From Ruminococcaceae bacterium UBA7135 (GTDB taxonomy: Bacteria > Bacillota > Clostridia > Oscillospirales > Ruminococcaceae), in NCBI GenBank assembly GCA_002492075.1, contig DKXD01000008.1, positions 2,685-12,750 of the forward strand: a DNA stretch of 10,066 nt, in the 5' to 3' direction. The translations under genes and the position numbers were made by a program. The notes below the pieces were generated by a model. It saw only the letters and a list, made by a program, of their open reading frames with translations. It did not search any database and was not told where the DNA came from. Below are positions 1 to 5,928 of the stretch, piece by piece. Position 1 is the stretch's first letter. Every line of letters begins with the position of its first letter.

Positions 1-25
1 GTCTTAACCTCTTGACCAACGGGCC
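1..25 (-). tRNA. tRNA-Glu, 5' part only (cut by window edge)
   Basis: The reverse complement of these bases begins GGCCCGTTGGTCAAGAGG and continues TTAAGAC. This matches the acceptor strand, D-stem and D-loop of clostridial tRNA-Glu(TTC). The anticodon lies outside the window, so the identity rests on the 5' third alone. It follows tRNA-Met in the same direction after 3 nt and should share its transcript. Confidence 0.72.
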
Positions 26-28
26 GAA

Positions 29-105
29 TGGTAGCGGTAATCGGATTTGAACCAATGACACCCTGGGTATGAACCAAGTGCTCTAGCCAACTGAGCTATA
101 CCGCC
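29..105 (-). tRNA. tRNA-Met (anticodon CAT, elongator type)
   Basis: Read leftward, this 77-nt segment folds as a full cloverleaf. The acceptor GGCGGTA pairs with TACCGCT, with a G1-U72 wobble; the D-stem is GCTC/GAGC. The anticodon stem CTTGG/CCAGG encloses the loop TTCATAC, giving anticodon CAT. The T-stem ATTGG/CCGAT encloses TTCAAAT, and the 3' CCA is encoded. The G1-U72 pair and the CGCTACCA end resemble Bacillus/Clostridium elongator tRNA-Met, not initiator tRNA or the lysidine-modified tRNA-Ile2, which also carries CAT. It is the first gene of a tRNA transcript that continues off the left edge. Confidence 0.95.
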
Positions 106-122
106 ATATCTGTGACTAAATT

Positions 123-151
123 ATTATATCACAAAAAACAATGATTGTCAA
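123..151 (-). promoter_or_regulatory. Consensus SigA promoter for the tRNA operon
   Basis: On the minus strand TTGACA (146-151) and TATAAT (123-128) are both perfect consensus and are separated by exactly 17 bp. The predicted start, near 116, is about 11 nt before the mature tRNA-Met end. Upstream of the -35 (about 152-175) the minus strand is an A/T-rich run resembling an UP element, as expected for a stable-RNA promoter. Confidence 0.9.
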
Positions 152-199
152 GTACTTTTTTAAAATAATTGCTTAAAAATTTTTCCCGTCTATCAGCCG

Positions 200-246
200 T
201 TCAACAGCGCCGATGAGTTAGTGAGAAAACAAAAGTTGCTGTTGAA
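200..246. repeat. Inverted repeat spanning the -35 of the operon promoter
   Basis: TTCAACAGC (200-208) and GCTGTTGAA (238-246) are perfect 9-base reverse complements separated by 29 bases. The right arm overlaps the -35 hexamer (242-247). The whole repeat lies upstream of the predicted transcription start, so it would act as DNA (a regulator site) and not as an RNA hairpin. No regulator is identified. Confidence 0.5.
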
Positions 247-270
247 ATTTTTGTACGGGTATGTTATAAT
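242..270 (+). promoter_or_regulatory. SigA promoter of the sulfur-enzyme/ABC operon
   Basis: TTGAAA (242-247), a 17-bp spacer and TATAAT (265-270) form the promoter; TG at 262-263 makes it an extended -10. The predicted start is near 277, giving a leader of about 37 nt. The palindrome GTTATA-A-TATAAC (263-275) covers the -10, and a second inverted-repeat arm covers the -35, so the promoter looks built to be repressed. Confidence 0.85.
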
Positions 271-275
271 ATAAC
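263..275. promoter_or_regulatory. Palindromic candidate operator over the -10
   Basis: GTTATAATATAAC is a perfect 13-base palindrome centred at 269 that contains the -10 hexamer. Any promoter with TATAAT is partly palindromic, which weakens the case. Here the symmetry extends to GTTATA/TATAAC on both sides. A repressor bound here would block RNA polymerase. Confidence 0.4.
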
Positions 276-313
276 CAATAAAACTATGCCCTTAAAGCAG
301 GAGGTCGATTCAA

Positions 314-2884
314 ATGAAGATAGTTGTTATCGGAGGAGTAGCCGCGGGCACAAAGGCGGCGGCGAAGTTAAAGCGCGAGAATCGCTCGGTGCAGGTAGAG
401 GTCTACACCAAAAGCCGCGATATTTCTTACGCGGGTTGTGGCCTGCCTTACTATGTCGGCGGGAATATCGAAAGCAGGGAGGAGCTTATCGTAAACACCC
501 CCGCGAAGTTTTCCGCGCTTACGGGAGTATCGGTCTTTACCGGTATGGAAGCAACGTCGATAAACCCGGCGGAGAAAACGGTAAAGTTCTGTGATGCAGA
601 CAGCGGCGCGGAGCGGTCGGTATCTTACGACAAGCTGATAATTGCCACGGGAGCATCGCCCATGGTCCCGAATATCGACGGCGTGAACCTTAAAGGCGTG
701 TTCACCGTCCGCACTCCCGATGACGCTATCGCTATAAGAGAATACATCGAAAAGAACGGCTGCAAGAGAGCCGTCGTTGTCGGGGCGGGATTTATCGGAA
801 TGGAGCTTGCCGAGAACCTTATGGCGCAGAACGTCTCCGTTACCGTTGTCGATATGATGCCGCAGATACTGCCGAACGTCCTCGATCCCGAAATGGCGGG
901 CTATGCCGCAAAGCAGCTGCGCAAAAAGGGAATGAAGATAATGACGGGCACCTCCTTGCTTGCCATTAAGGGAACGGAAAAGACCGAATCCGTTTCTACA
1001 AGCGCTGGAGAGCTTTCCGCGGATTTGGTGATACTAAGTATTGGCATACGCCCCGCAACGGCGTTTTTGGAGGGCAGCGGCATAGAGCTTATCAAGGGCG
1101 CGGTCGTCGTTGATGAGCTGCAAAGCACAAATGTACCCGACATTTACGCGGTGGGTGACTGCGCTATTGTCAAGAACCGCGTTACGGGGGAGCGTCAATG
1201 GTCGGCAATGGGCTCCACCGCGAACATTACGGGAAGATGTCTTGCCAAAAATCTTACGGGAACAAAGGCTGTTTACGGCGGCTGCCTCGGAACGGGAGTC
1301 GCGAAGCTCGCTTCAGACCTCAACGCGGGGCGCACCGGTCTTTCGGAGGAGCAGGCAAAGGCGGCGGGTTATAATGTTATCACCGCCCTATGCGTAACCG
1401 ACGACAAGGCGCACTATTATCCGGATTCGGACTCCTTTGTGACTAAGCTTATTGCGGACAAGGACAGCGGAAAGCTTCTTGGTATGCAGGTGATAGGCGC
1501 AGGCGCTGTGGATAAAATGACCGACATTGCCGTTGTGGGAATATCGGCGGGGCTTGCTTTGTCGGACTTCGACACTCTCGATCTCGCCTACGCGCCGCCG
1601 TTTTCCACGGCGATACACCCGTTTGTTCAAGCTTGCTATATTCTTGAAAACAAAATTTCGGGCGCGTTCGAGAGCTTTACTCCGGCGGAATATTCGGCGG
1701 GCGCGGCAAAGGGTTACCGCGTTATCGACGTTCAGCCCGAGCCTAAGATATTCGGAGCGCAGTGGGTAGACCTCGGCAAGGTAAACGGCGAGTTGGACGG
1801 CATTGCCAAGGACGAAAAGCTGCTGCTTGTCTGCACAAGGGGCAAGCGCGGATATTTCTTACAGAACCGTTTGAAGCATTTCGGCTACACTAACACAAGA
1901 GTACTGGAGGGCGGCGAGTCCTTCAATACGGTAAAGGTGGAGAATGCCGAGGGCGCTATATCTCCCGCGGAAATAAAGCGCGTAAAGGCACTTGGATGCT
2001 TGCAGGACAAGCGCTATCCGGACGTGTTCAACGTGCGTGTTATCACCAAAAACGGCAAGATAACCGCCGAGGAGCAGCGCGTTATCGCCGAGGCGGCGGA
2101 TCGTTTCGGCAGCGGCGAGGTGACGTTCACGAGCCGTCTTACTCTGGAGATACAGGGAGTGAAGTACGCGAATATAGAAGCCGTTATCGAGTTTTTGAAC
2201 GCGCACGACCTGATAACAGGCGGCACGGGTTCGCTGGTGCGTCCCGTGGTTTCCTGCAAGGGCACTACCTGTCAGTACGGACTTATCGATACGTTTGGGC
2301 TTAGCGAGAAGATACACGAAAGGTTCTATCTCGGCTATCATGACGTTACACTTCCGCACAAATTCAAGATCGCCGTGGGAGGCTGTCCTAACAATTGCGT
2401 AAAGCCCAATTTGAATGACCTCGGCATTATCGGTCAGCGTGCCCCTGTCGTTCAGGCGGACAAGTGCAGAGGCTGCGGAAAGTGTCAAGTCGAGTTGTCT
2501 TGCCCTATCAAGTCCGCAAAGGTGACAGACGGCAAGATCGTAATGGGAGATGACTGCAACAACTGCGGACGCTGCCGCGGCAAGTGTCCTTTCGGCGCGG
2601 TTGCGGAATACACCGACTGCTACAAGATTTACATCGGCGGACGCTGGGGCAAGAAGATCGCCAACGGCAGACCACTCGAAAAGCTTTTTACTTCCGAGGA
2701 GGATGTTCTGGACGTGGTGGAGAGAGCGATACTTTTCTTCCGCGACGAGGGTGTTTCGGGAGAGCGATTCGCAGACACTATTGAGCGTCTTGGCTTCGAG
2801 TATGTTCAGGATAAACTGCTGAACGATAAGATAGACAAGAGCGCTGTTCTTAAAAAGAACGTCAAGGGCGGTGCGACTTGTTGA
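314..2884 (+). CDS. CoA-disulfide reductase / rhodanese / siroheme sulfite-reductase-type / ferredoxin fusion protein
   Basis: A cytoplasmic 856-residue redox protein. Residues 1-450 are a pyridine nucleotide-disulfide oxidoreductase of the CoA-disulfide reductase/NADH oxidase class: an N-terminal FAD-binding GGVAAGTKAA, active-site Cys42 in SYAGCGLPYYVGG, a second dinucleotide fold VVGAGFIGME (155-164), YAVGDC (278-283) and the dimer motif YAPPF (426-430). Residues about 465-540 resemble a shortened rhodanese domain with Cys507 in VCTRGKRGY. Residues about 565-710 are a nitrite/sulfite-reductase-type module with cluster/siroheme cysteines 648, 653, 691 and 695 (CKGTTC, GGCPNNC). Residues 715-760 hold two 4Fe-4S motifs (C718/721/724/730 and C748/751/754/758). 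The ATG has AGGAGGT (299-305) in front of it. By inference it is an NAD(P)H-driven reductase of sulfite or of persulfide/polysulfide sulfur, with electrons passing FAD to Fe-S to siroheme. The actual substrate is unknown. It is the first gene of the operon. Confidence 0.9.
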   Translation: MKIVVIGGVAAGTKAAAKLKRENRSVQVEVYTKSRDISYAGCGLPYYVGGNIESREELIVNTPAKFSALTGVSVFTGMEATSINPAEKTVKFCDADSGAERSVSYDKLIIATGASPMVPNIDGVNLKGVFTVRTPDDAIAIREYIEKNGCKRAVVVGAGFIGMELAENLMAQNVSVTVVDMMPQILPNVLDPEMAGYAAKQLRKKGMKIMTGTSLLAIKGTEKTESVSTSAGELSADLVILSIGIRPATAFLEGSGIELIKGAVVVDELQSTNVPDIYAVGDCAIVKNRVTGERQWSAMGSTANITGRCLAKNLTGTKAVYGGCLGTGVAKLASDLNAGRTGLSEEQAKAAGYNVITALCVTDDKAHYYPDSDSFVTKLIADKDSGKLLGMQVIGAGAVDKMTDIAVVGISAGLALSDFDTLDLAYAPPFSTAIHPFVQACYILENKISGAFESFTPAEYSAGAAKGYRVIDVQPEPKIFGAQWVDLGKVNGELDGIAKDEKLLLVCTRGKRGYFLQNRLKHFGYTNTRVLEGGESFNTVKVENAEGAISPAEIKRVKALGCLQDKRYPDVFNVRVITKNGKITAEEQRVIAEAADRFGSGEVTFTSRLTLEIQGVKYANIEAVIEFLNAHDLITGGTGSLVRPVVSCKGTTCQYGLIDTFGLSEKIHERFYLGYHDVTLPHKFKIAVGGCPNNCVKPNLNDLGIIGQRAPVVQADKCRGCGKCQVELSCPIKSAKVTDGKIVMGDDCNNCGRCRGKCPFGAVAEYTDCYKIYIGGRWGKKIANGRPLEKLFTSEEDVLDVVERAILFFRDEGVSGERFADTIERLGFEYVQDKLLNDKIDKSAVLKKNVKGGATC

Positions 2885-3840
2885 TGTTGAAAAAACTGCT
2901 TTGCATAGTTTTAAGCGGACTGTTTGCTGTAATGATGTTTTCCGGCTGCTCCGTCAAAGGGGGAGAGAATTCCGCAGCGGACGGCGTGACATTTACGGAT
3001 GCGCTTGACAGAGAAGTCACCGTTCCGAAAAATCCCGAAAGAGCCGCCGCGCTTCTGGGCAGCTTCGCCGAGGTGTGGACTCTTGCGGGCGGCGAGCTTG
3101 CCGCCGCGCCCGATGACGCGTGGGTCGATCTTGACCTAAACCTTTCCGATGATGTGCAGAATCTCGGTAAGGTAAATCAGCTTAGTATGGAAGCGCTTTT
3201 AAGCGCCGAGCCCGACTTTATTATAGCAAGCTCGTCGGTGCGGGTCGATCTGGAGTGGCTTGACACTATAGAGAACACGGATATCCCTATCGCGTATTTT
3301 GACGTGTCGGATTTTGAGGACTACCTCGCCTTGCTGAAAATATGCACGGACATCACGGGCAGAGAAGATCTCTATCAAAAGAACGGTCTTGACGTGAAAT
3401 CCTCGGTTGATACTGTTATCGAAAAGAGCCGTGAACGTGTCGCCGAAAAGGGCGCACCCAAAGTCCTGTCAATGCGGGCTTCGGCTTCATTTGTGAGAGC
3501 AAAGAGCAGCCGCGGAAACGTTTTGGGAAAAATGCTGGACACCTTAGGCTGCGAAAATATAGCCGACGGCAACGACGCGTTTCTGGAAAAGATAAGCATT
3601 GAACACATCATCGAAAGCGACCCCGATTTTATTTTCGTGGTGCAGTCGGGAGATGACACAAAGGGCGCTCGGGAAAAGCTCGATCAATTCATCGCCGACA
3701 ACCCCGCGTGGGAGGGTCTTACTGCTGTAAAGGAAGAACGGGTGTTCTTCCTTGATAAGCGGCTTTACAATCTTAAACCAAACGCCCTGTGGGGTGAGGC
3801 TTACGAAAAGCTGGAAGAGATGTTGAATACGAATTATTAA
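2884..3840 (+). CDS. ABC transporter substrate-binding lipoprotein (iron-siderophore/heme/corrinoid class)
   Basis: A 318-residue extracytoplasmic solute-binding protein of the FecB/BtuF (TroA-like) class. It has a basic N-terminus, a hydrophobic stretch and the lipobox FSGC, with Cys22 as the lipidation site. Next comes TFTDALDREVTVPKNPERAA, the usual opening of iron-complex binding proteins. Further family features are 'LSMEALLSAEPDFIIASSS' and 'IESDPDFIFV'. It presumably captures a metal chelate and delivers it to the permease encoded downstream. I chose the ATG that overlaps the preceding stop (TGATG), which implies translational coupling. An in-frame TTG at 2878 sits at better spacing from AAGGG (2864-2868) and would add two residues (ML), with the same mature lipoprotein. 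The last 17 codons are duplicated downstream at 3895-3945. The exact ligand cannot be assigned from sequence. Confidence 0.88.
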   Translation: MLKKLLCIVLSGLFAVMMFSGCSVKGGENSAADGVTFTDALDREVTVPKNPERAAALLGSFAEVWTLAGGELAAAPDDAWVDLDLNLSDDVQNLGKVNQLSMEALLSAEPDFIIASSSVRVDLEWLDTIENTDIPIAYFDVSDFEDYLALLKICTDITGREDLYQKNGLDVKSSVDTVIEKSRERVAEKGAPKVLSMRASASFVRAKSSRGNVLGKMLDTLGCENIADGNDAFLEKISIEHIIESDPDFIFVVQSGDDTKGAREKLDQFIADNPAWEGLTAVKEERVFFLDKRLYNLKPNALWGEAYEKLEEMLNTNY

Positions 3841-3861
3841 CGTTCCGTTAAATGTGTTTTT
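3790..3861 (+). repeat. Direct repeat, copy 1 (3' end of binding-protein gene)
   Basis: This covers the last 17 codons, including the stop, of the binding-protein gene plus about 20 nt of flank. Copy 2 lies exactly 105 bp further on. The coding parts match at 45 of 51 bases; the flanks still match at about 14 of 21. Confidence 0.85.
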
Positions 3862-3881
3862 CCCCGCCTCCGGCGGGGAAA
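3859..3881 (+). promoter_or_regulatory. GC-rich stem-loop between binding-protein and permease genes
   Basis: TTTCCCCGCC and GGCGGGGAAA (3859-3868 and 3872-3881) are perfect complements around a TCC loop, giving a 10-bp stem with a very stable 7-bp GC core. A run of six T (3890-3895) starts 8 nt after the stem, too far for a textbook intrinsic terminator. Such hairpins often make the binding protein more abundant than the membrane parts, by protecting the upstream mRNA end or by partial termination. That role is inferred here. Confidence 0.6.
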
Positions 3882-3894
3882 GTGCGGAATTTTT

Positions 3895-3945
3895 TGGGGC
3901 GAGGCTTACGAAAAGCCGGAAGAGATGTTGAACACAAAATATTGA
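3895..3945 (+). pseudogene. Orphan duplicate of the binding-protein C-terminus
   Basis: These bases translate to WGEAYEKPEEMLNTKY followed by TGA, against WGEAYEKLEEMLNTNY and TAA at the end of the intact gene. Three differences are silent, two change a residue (Leu to Pro, Asn to Lys) and one swaps the stop codon. The reading frame upstream (3859-3894) is hairpin and T-run sequence, with no further homology to the binding protein. No start codon or ribosome binding site serves it. It is either the remains of a second, deleted binding-protein gene or a short tandem duplication that has since diverged. Confidence 0.7.
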
Positions 3946-3966
3946 CGCTCCATATGGTGTGGTTTT
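3895..3966 (+). repeat. Direct repeat, copy 2
   Basis: The second copy of the repeat at 3790-3861. It includes the coding tail and part of the following flank (CGCTCC..GGTGTGGTTTT against CGTTCC..ATGTGTTTTT). It ends about 40 bases before the permease start. Confidence 0.85.
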
Positions 3967-4003
3967 CTGACTTAACGGAGCAGTGAAAAAAAGGAGCATT
4001 TCC

Positions 4004-4993
4004 GTGGAAAATTCCGGAAGAAAGAAATTCCTGCTTGTATTTTCGATAACCGCGGCGGGTTGTGTTATTGCCGCCGTTCTCAGTCTGTGTCTGGGGGCGG
4101 CAAGCATTTCGTTCGGGGAGATCTTTACGGACGGCACGGTATCAAGTCGGATATTTTTCCTTGTCCGCGTTCCGCGAACAGCCGCCTGTCTGCTTGCGGG
4201 GGCGGGACTTGCGGTCTCGGGAGCGCTTATTCAGGGAGTGCTTGCGAACAGTCTTGCTTCTCCCGGAATAATCGGAGTAAACGCGGGAGCGGGTCTGGGC
4301 GTTACGATATGCTTCGCGCTTGGGGCGATCTCGGGCTGGGCGGCGGCGTTTTCAGCGTTTGCGGGAGCGCTGTTTGCCGTGCTTACGGTAGCGATAGCGG
4401 CAAGAAAAACGTCCGCCTCGCGTTCAGCGGTGATACTTGGCGGCGTGGCGGTGAACAGCTTCTTAACGGCGATATCCGAGGCGATAACCACGCTCGTTCC
4501 GGACGTTGCTTCGCTTTCCGCCGACTTTAAAACAGGCGGCTTTTCGGGAGTTTCCTACACCCGAATAATCCCCGCGGGGATTATGATACTGATAGCTCTC
4601 GCGGTCTCGCTGTCGCTTTCCAACGAGCTTGACCTGCTCTCTATGGGAGAGGACACGGCGCAGGGGTTGGGGCTTTCCGTCAAGAAAATGCGTTCGCTGT
4701 TTTTGGTGCTGGCGGCTGTGCTTGCCGGCGCGAGCGTCAGCTTTGCGGGGCTTCTCGGCTTCGTCGGGCTTATTATCCCGAACATGGCAAAGCGCATAGT
4801 CGGCAGTGAGAGCCGCCGCGTTCTTCCAATATGCGCCGTGGGCGGCGGCGCATTTGTCACGCTGTGCGACTGCGCGGCGCGGACTGTGTTCGCACCCTAC
4901 GAGATACCCACGGGTATCGTGATGTCCGCCGTGGGCGCACCGTTTTTTATATATCTGCTTTTCAGGCGCAAAGGGGGACATTCGCGTGGGTAA
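4004..4993 (+). CDS. FecCD-type ABC transporter permease
   Basis: An integral membrane permease of the FecCD/BtuC family, 329 residues from this start, a usual length for the family. It consists of roughly ten hydrophobic segments. Family hallmarks are 'NSLASPGIIGVNAGAGLG', the cytoplasmic coupling stretch around 'GLSVKKMRSLFLVLAA', 'VSFAGLLGFVGLIIPNMAKR' (usually IVPH, here IIPN) and the C-terminal 'EIPTGIVMSAVGAPFFIYLL'. It would form a homodimer channel for a metal chelate or corrinoid. I chose GTG 4004 because AAGGAG (3991-3996) lies 7 nt before it. An upstream in-frame GTG at 3983 would add seven residues, but its only SD-like sequence (GGAG, 3977-3980) is 2 nt away. The gene lies 163 nt after the binding-protein gene and overlaps the ATPase gene by 8 nt. 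Confidence 0.92.
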   Translation: MENSGRKKFLLVFSITAAGCVIAAVLSLCLGAASISFGEIFTDGTVSSRIFFLVRVPRTAACLLAGAGLAVSGALIQGVLANSLASPGIIGVNAGAGLGVTICFALGAISGWAAAFSAFAGALFAVLTVAIAARKTSASRSAVILGGVAVNSFLTAISEAITTLVPDVASLSADFKTGGFSGVSYTRIIPAGIMILIALAVSLSLSNELDLLSMGEDTAQGLGLSVKKMRSLFLVLAAVLAGASVSFAGLLGFVGLIIPNMAKRIVGSESRRVLPICAVGGGAFVTLCDCAARTVFAPYEIPTGIVMSAVGAPFFIYLLFRRKGGHSRG

Positions 4994-5750
4994 GATACTT
5001 CTTTCGGCGGAGGGGCTTTCGTCGGGTTACAGAGGAACGAAAATTCTCAATAACATTTCCTTGGGTTTTGGAAGCGGCCAGGTAACGGTAATAGTCGGAC
5101 CCAACGGCTGCGGGAAAAGCACCCTGCTTAAAACGCTGATACGGTTCGTTCCATTAAGCTCGGGGTGCATTGTCGCGGACGGCAAAGACGCTGCCCAAAT
5201 GACTTCCTCGGAACTTGCGCGGATAGTTGCGTATCTCCCTCAAAAAAAGAACATCCCCGACCTTACGGTGATGACCATGGTGCTTCACGGAAGGTTTGCT
5301 CATTTAAGCTACCCGCGCCGCTACCGAAAAGAGGATATTTCCATAGCGCAAGACGCTTTGAAAACCGTGGAGTTGTCCGAACTTGCGGACAAGAATATGT
5401 CGGAGCTGTCGGGCGGCACTCAGCAGAGAGTTTTTCTTGCAATGGCTCTCGCGCAAAGCTCGCCCGTGATTTTAATGGACGAGCCGACTTCGTTTATGGA
5501 CGTTTCCTATCAGATGAAATTCATGGAGCTTTCAAGGCGGCTTGCCGACGGCGGGAAGGCGGTCGTTATGGTGCTTCACGATTTATCCGCCGCCCTTAAA
5601 TATGCAGATAACATCATAGTTATGTCGGGCGGAAGGATCGCCGCTGGCGGTTCTCCCGAGGAGATCTTTCAAAGCAAGGCACTCGATAAGGTTTTCGGAA
5701 TAACAATGAAACGAACGCTTATCGAAAGCGAGTTTTTGTATTATTGCTGA
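4986..5750 (+). CDS. ABC transporter ATP-binding protein (FecE/FhuC/BtuD class)
   Basis: A 254-residue cytoplasmic ATPase that powers the importer. Walker A is GPNGCGKST (38-46), the Q-loop Gln86 lies in YLPQKK, and the signature is LSGGTQQR (141-148). Walker B is VILMDEP (161-167), the D-loop is SFMD, and the switch His198 lies in MVLHDLSAAL. All catalytic elements are present. Length and motif spelling match iron-chelate and cobalamin importers (family COG1120). It starts at a GTG inside the end of the permease gene (8-nt overlap), with AAGGGGGA (4971-4978) at good spacing, so the two are translationally coupled. It is the last gene of the operon; a strong hairpin terminator follows about 90 nt later. 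Confidence 0.94.
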   Translation: MGKILLSAEGLSSGYRGTKILNNISLGFGSGQVTVIVGPNGCGKSTLLKTLIRFVPLSSGCIVADGKDAAQMTSSELARIVAYLPQKKNIPDLTVMTMVLHGRFAHLSYPRRYRKEDISIAQDALKTVELSELADKNMSELSGGTQQRVFLAMALAQSSPVILMDEPTSFMDVSYQMKFMELSRRLADGGKAVVMVLHDLSAALKYADNIIVMSGGRIAAGGSPEEIFQSKALDKVFGITMKRTLIESEFLYYC

Positions 5751-5838
5751 TAGAGGAGTTTATAGTAAACGTATGAGTATCTTGATCTTATCTTTCGTGC
5801 TGCGGCTCCAACCTGAAGTGATACAAATTGTTTGGCAA

Positions 5839-5885
5839 AGCCGCGCCGAGAATGTTCGGCGCGGCTGTTTATACTGATTTTTGTT
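5839..5885. terminator. Rho-independent terminator, probably bidirectional
   Basis: AGCCGCGCCGA (5839-5849) and TCGGCGCGGCT (5856-5866) form a perfect 11-bp GC-rich stem with a 6-nt loop. On the plus strand it is followed by GTTTATACTGATTTTTG, a T-rich tail, and ends the ABC operon. On the minus strand the stem is followed by only TTT before GCC, a weaker signal about 62 nt after the CotH stop. The convergent layout suggests it serves both. Confidence 0.85.
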
Positions 5886-5928
5886 TTCTGTTGAATATTA
5901 GTATTATTTGCGGGAAAGCGATCCATTT

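Noticed and set aside
1859..2488. A 209-codon open frame antisense to the sulfur-enzyme gene.
   Set aside because: It is a shadow of a strongly supported coding region in a G/C-biased codon pattern, with no ribosome binding site or promoter.
2878..2883. TTG at 2878 as the start of the binding-protein gene.
   Set aside because: It has better spacing to AAGGG, but ATG at 2884 gives the classic stop/start overlap and a normal lipoprotein signal. The difference is only two residues and remains open.
3544..4137. A 197-codon minus-strand frame across the binding-protein/permease spacer.
   Set aside because: It is antisense to two real genes. Its internal repeat (QHLFxLFVSL) is only the complement of the duplicated binding-protein tail.
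5773..5877. Plus-strand 34-codon ATG frame after GAGGAG in the operon's 3' region.
   Set aside because: It spans the terminator stem-loop, the ribosome-binding spacing is about 14 nt, and the protein has no recognisable features.
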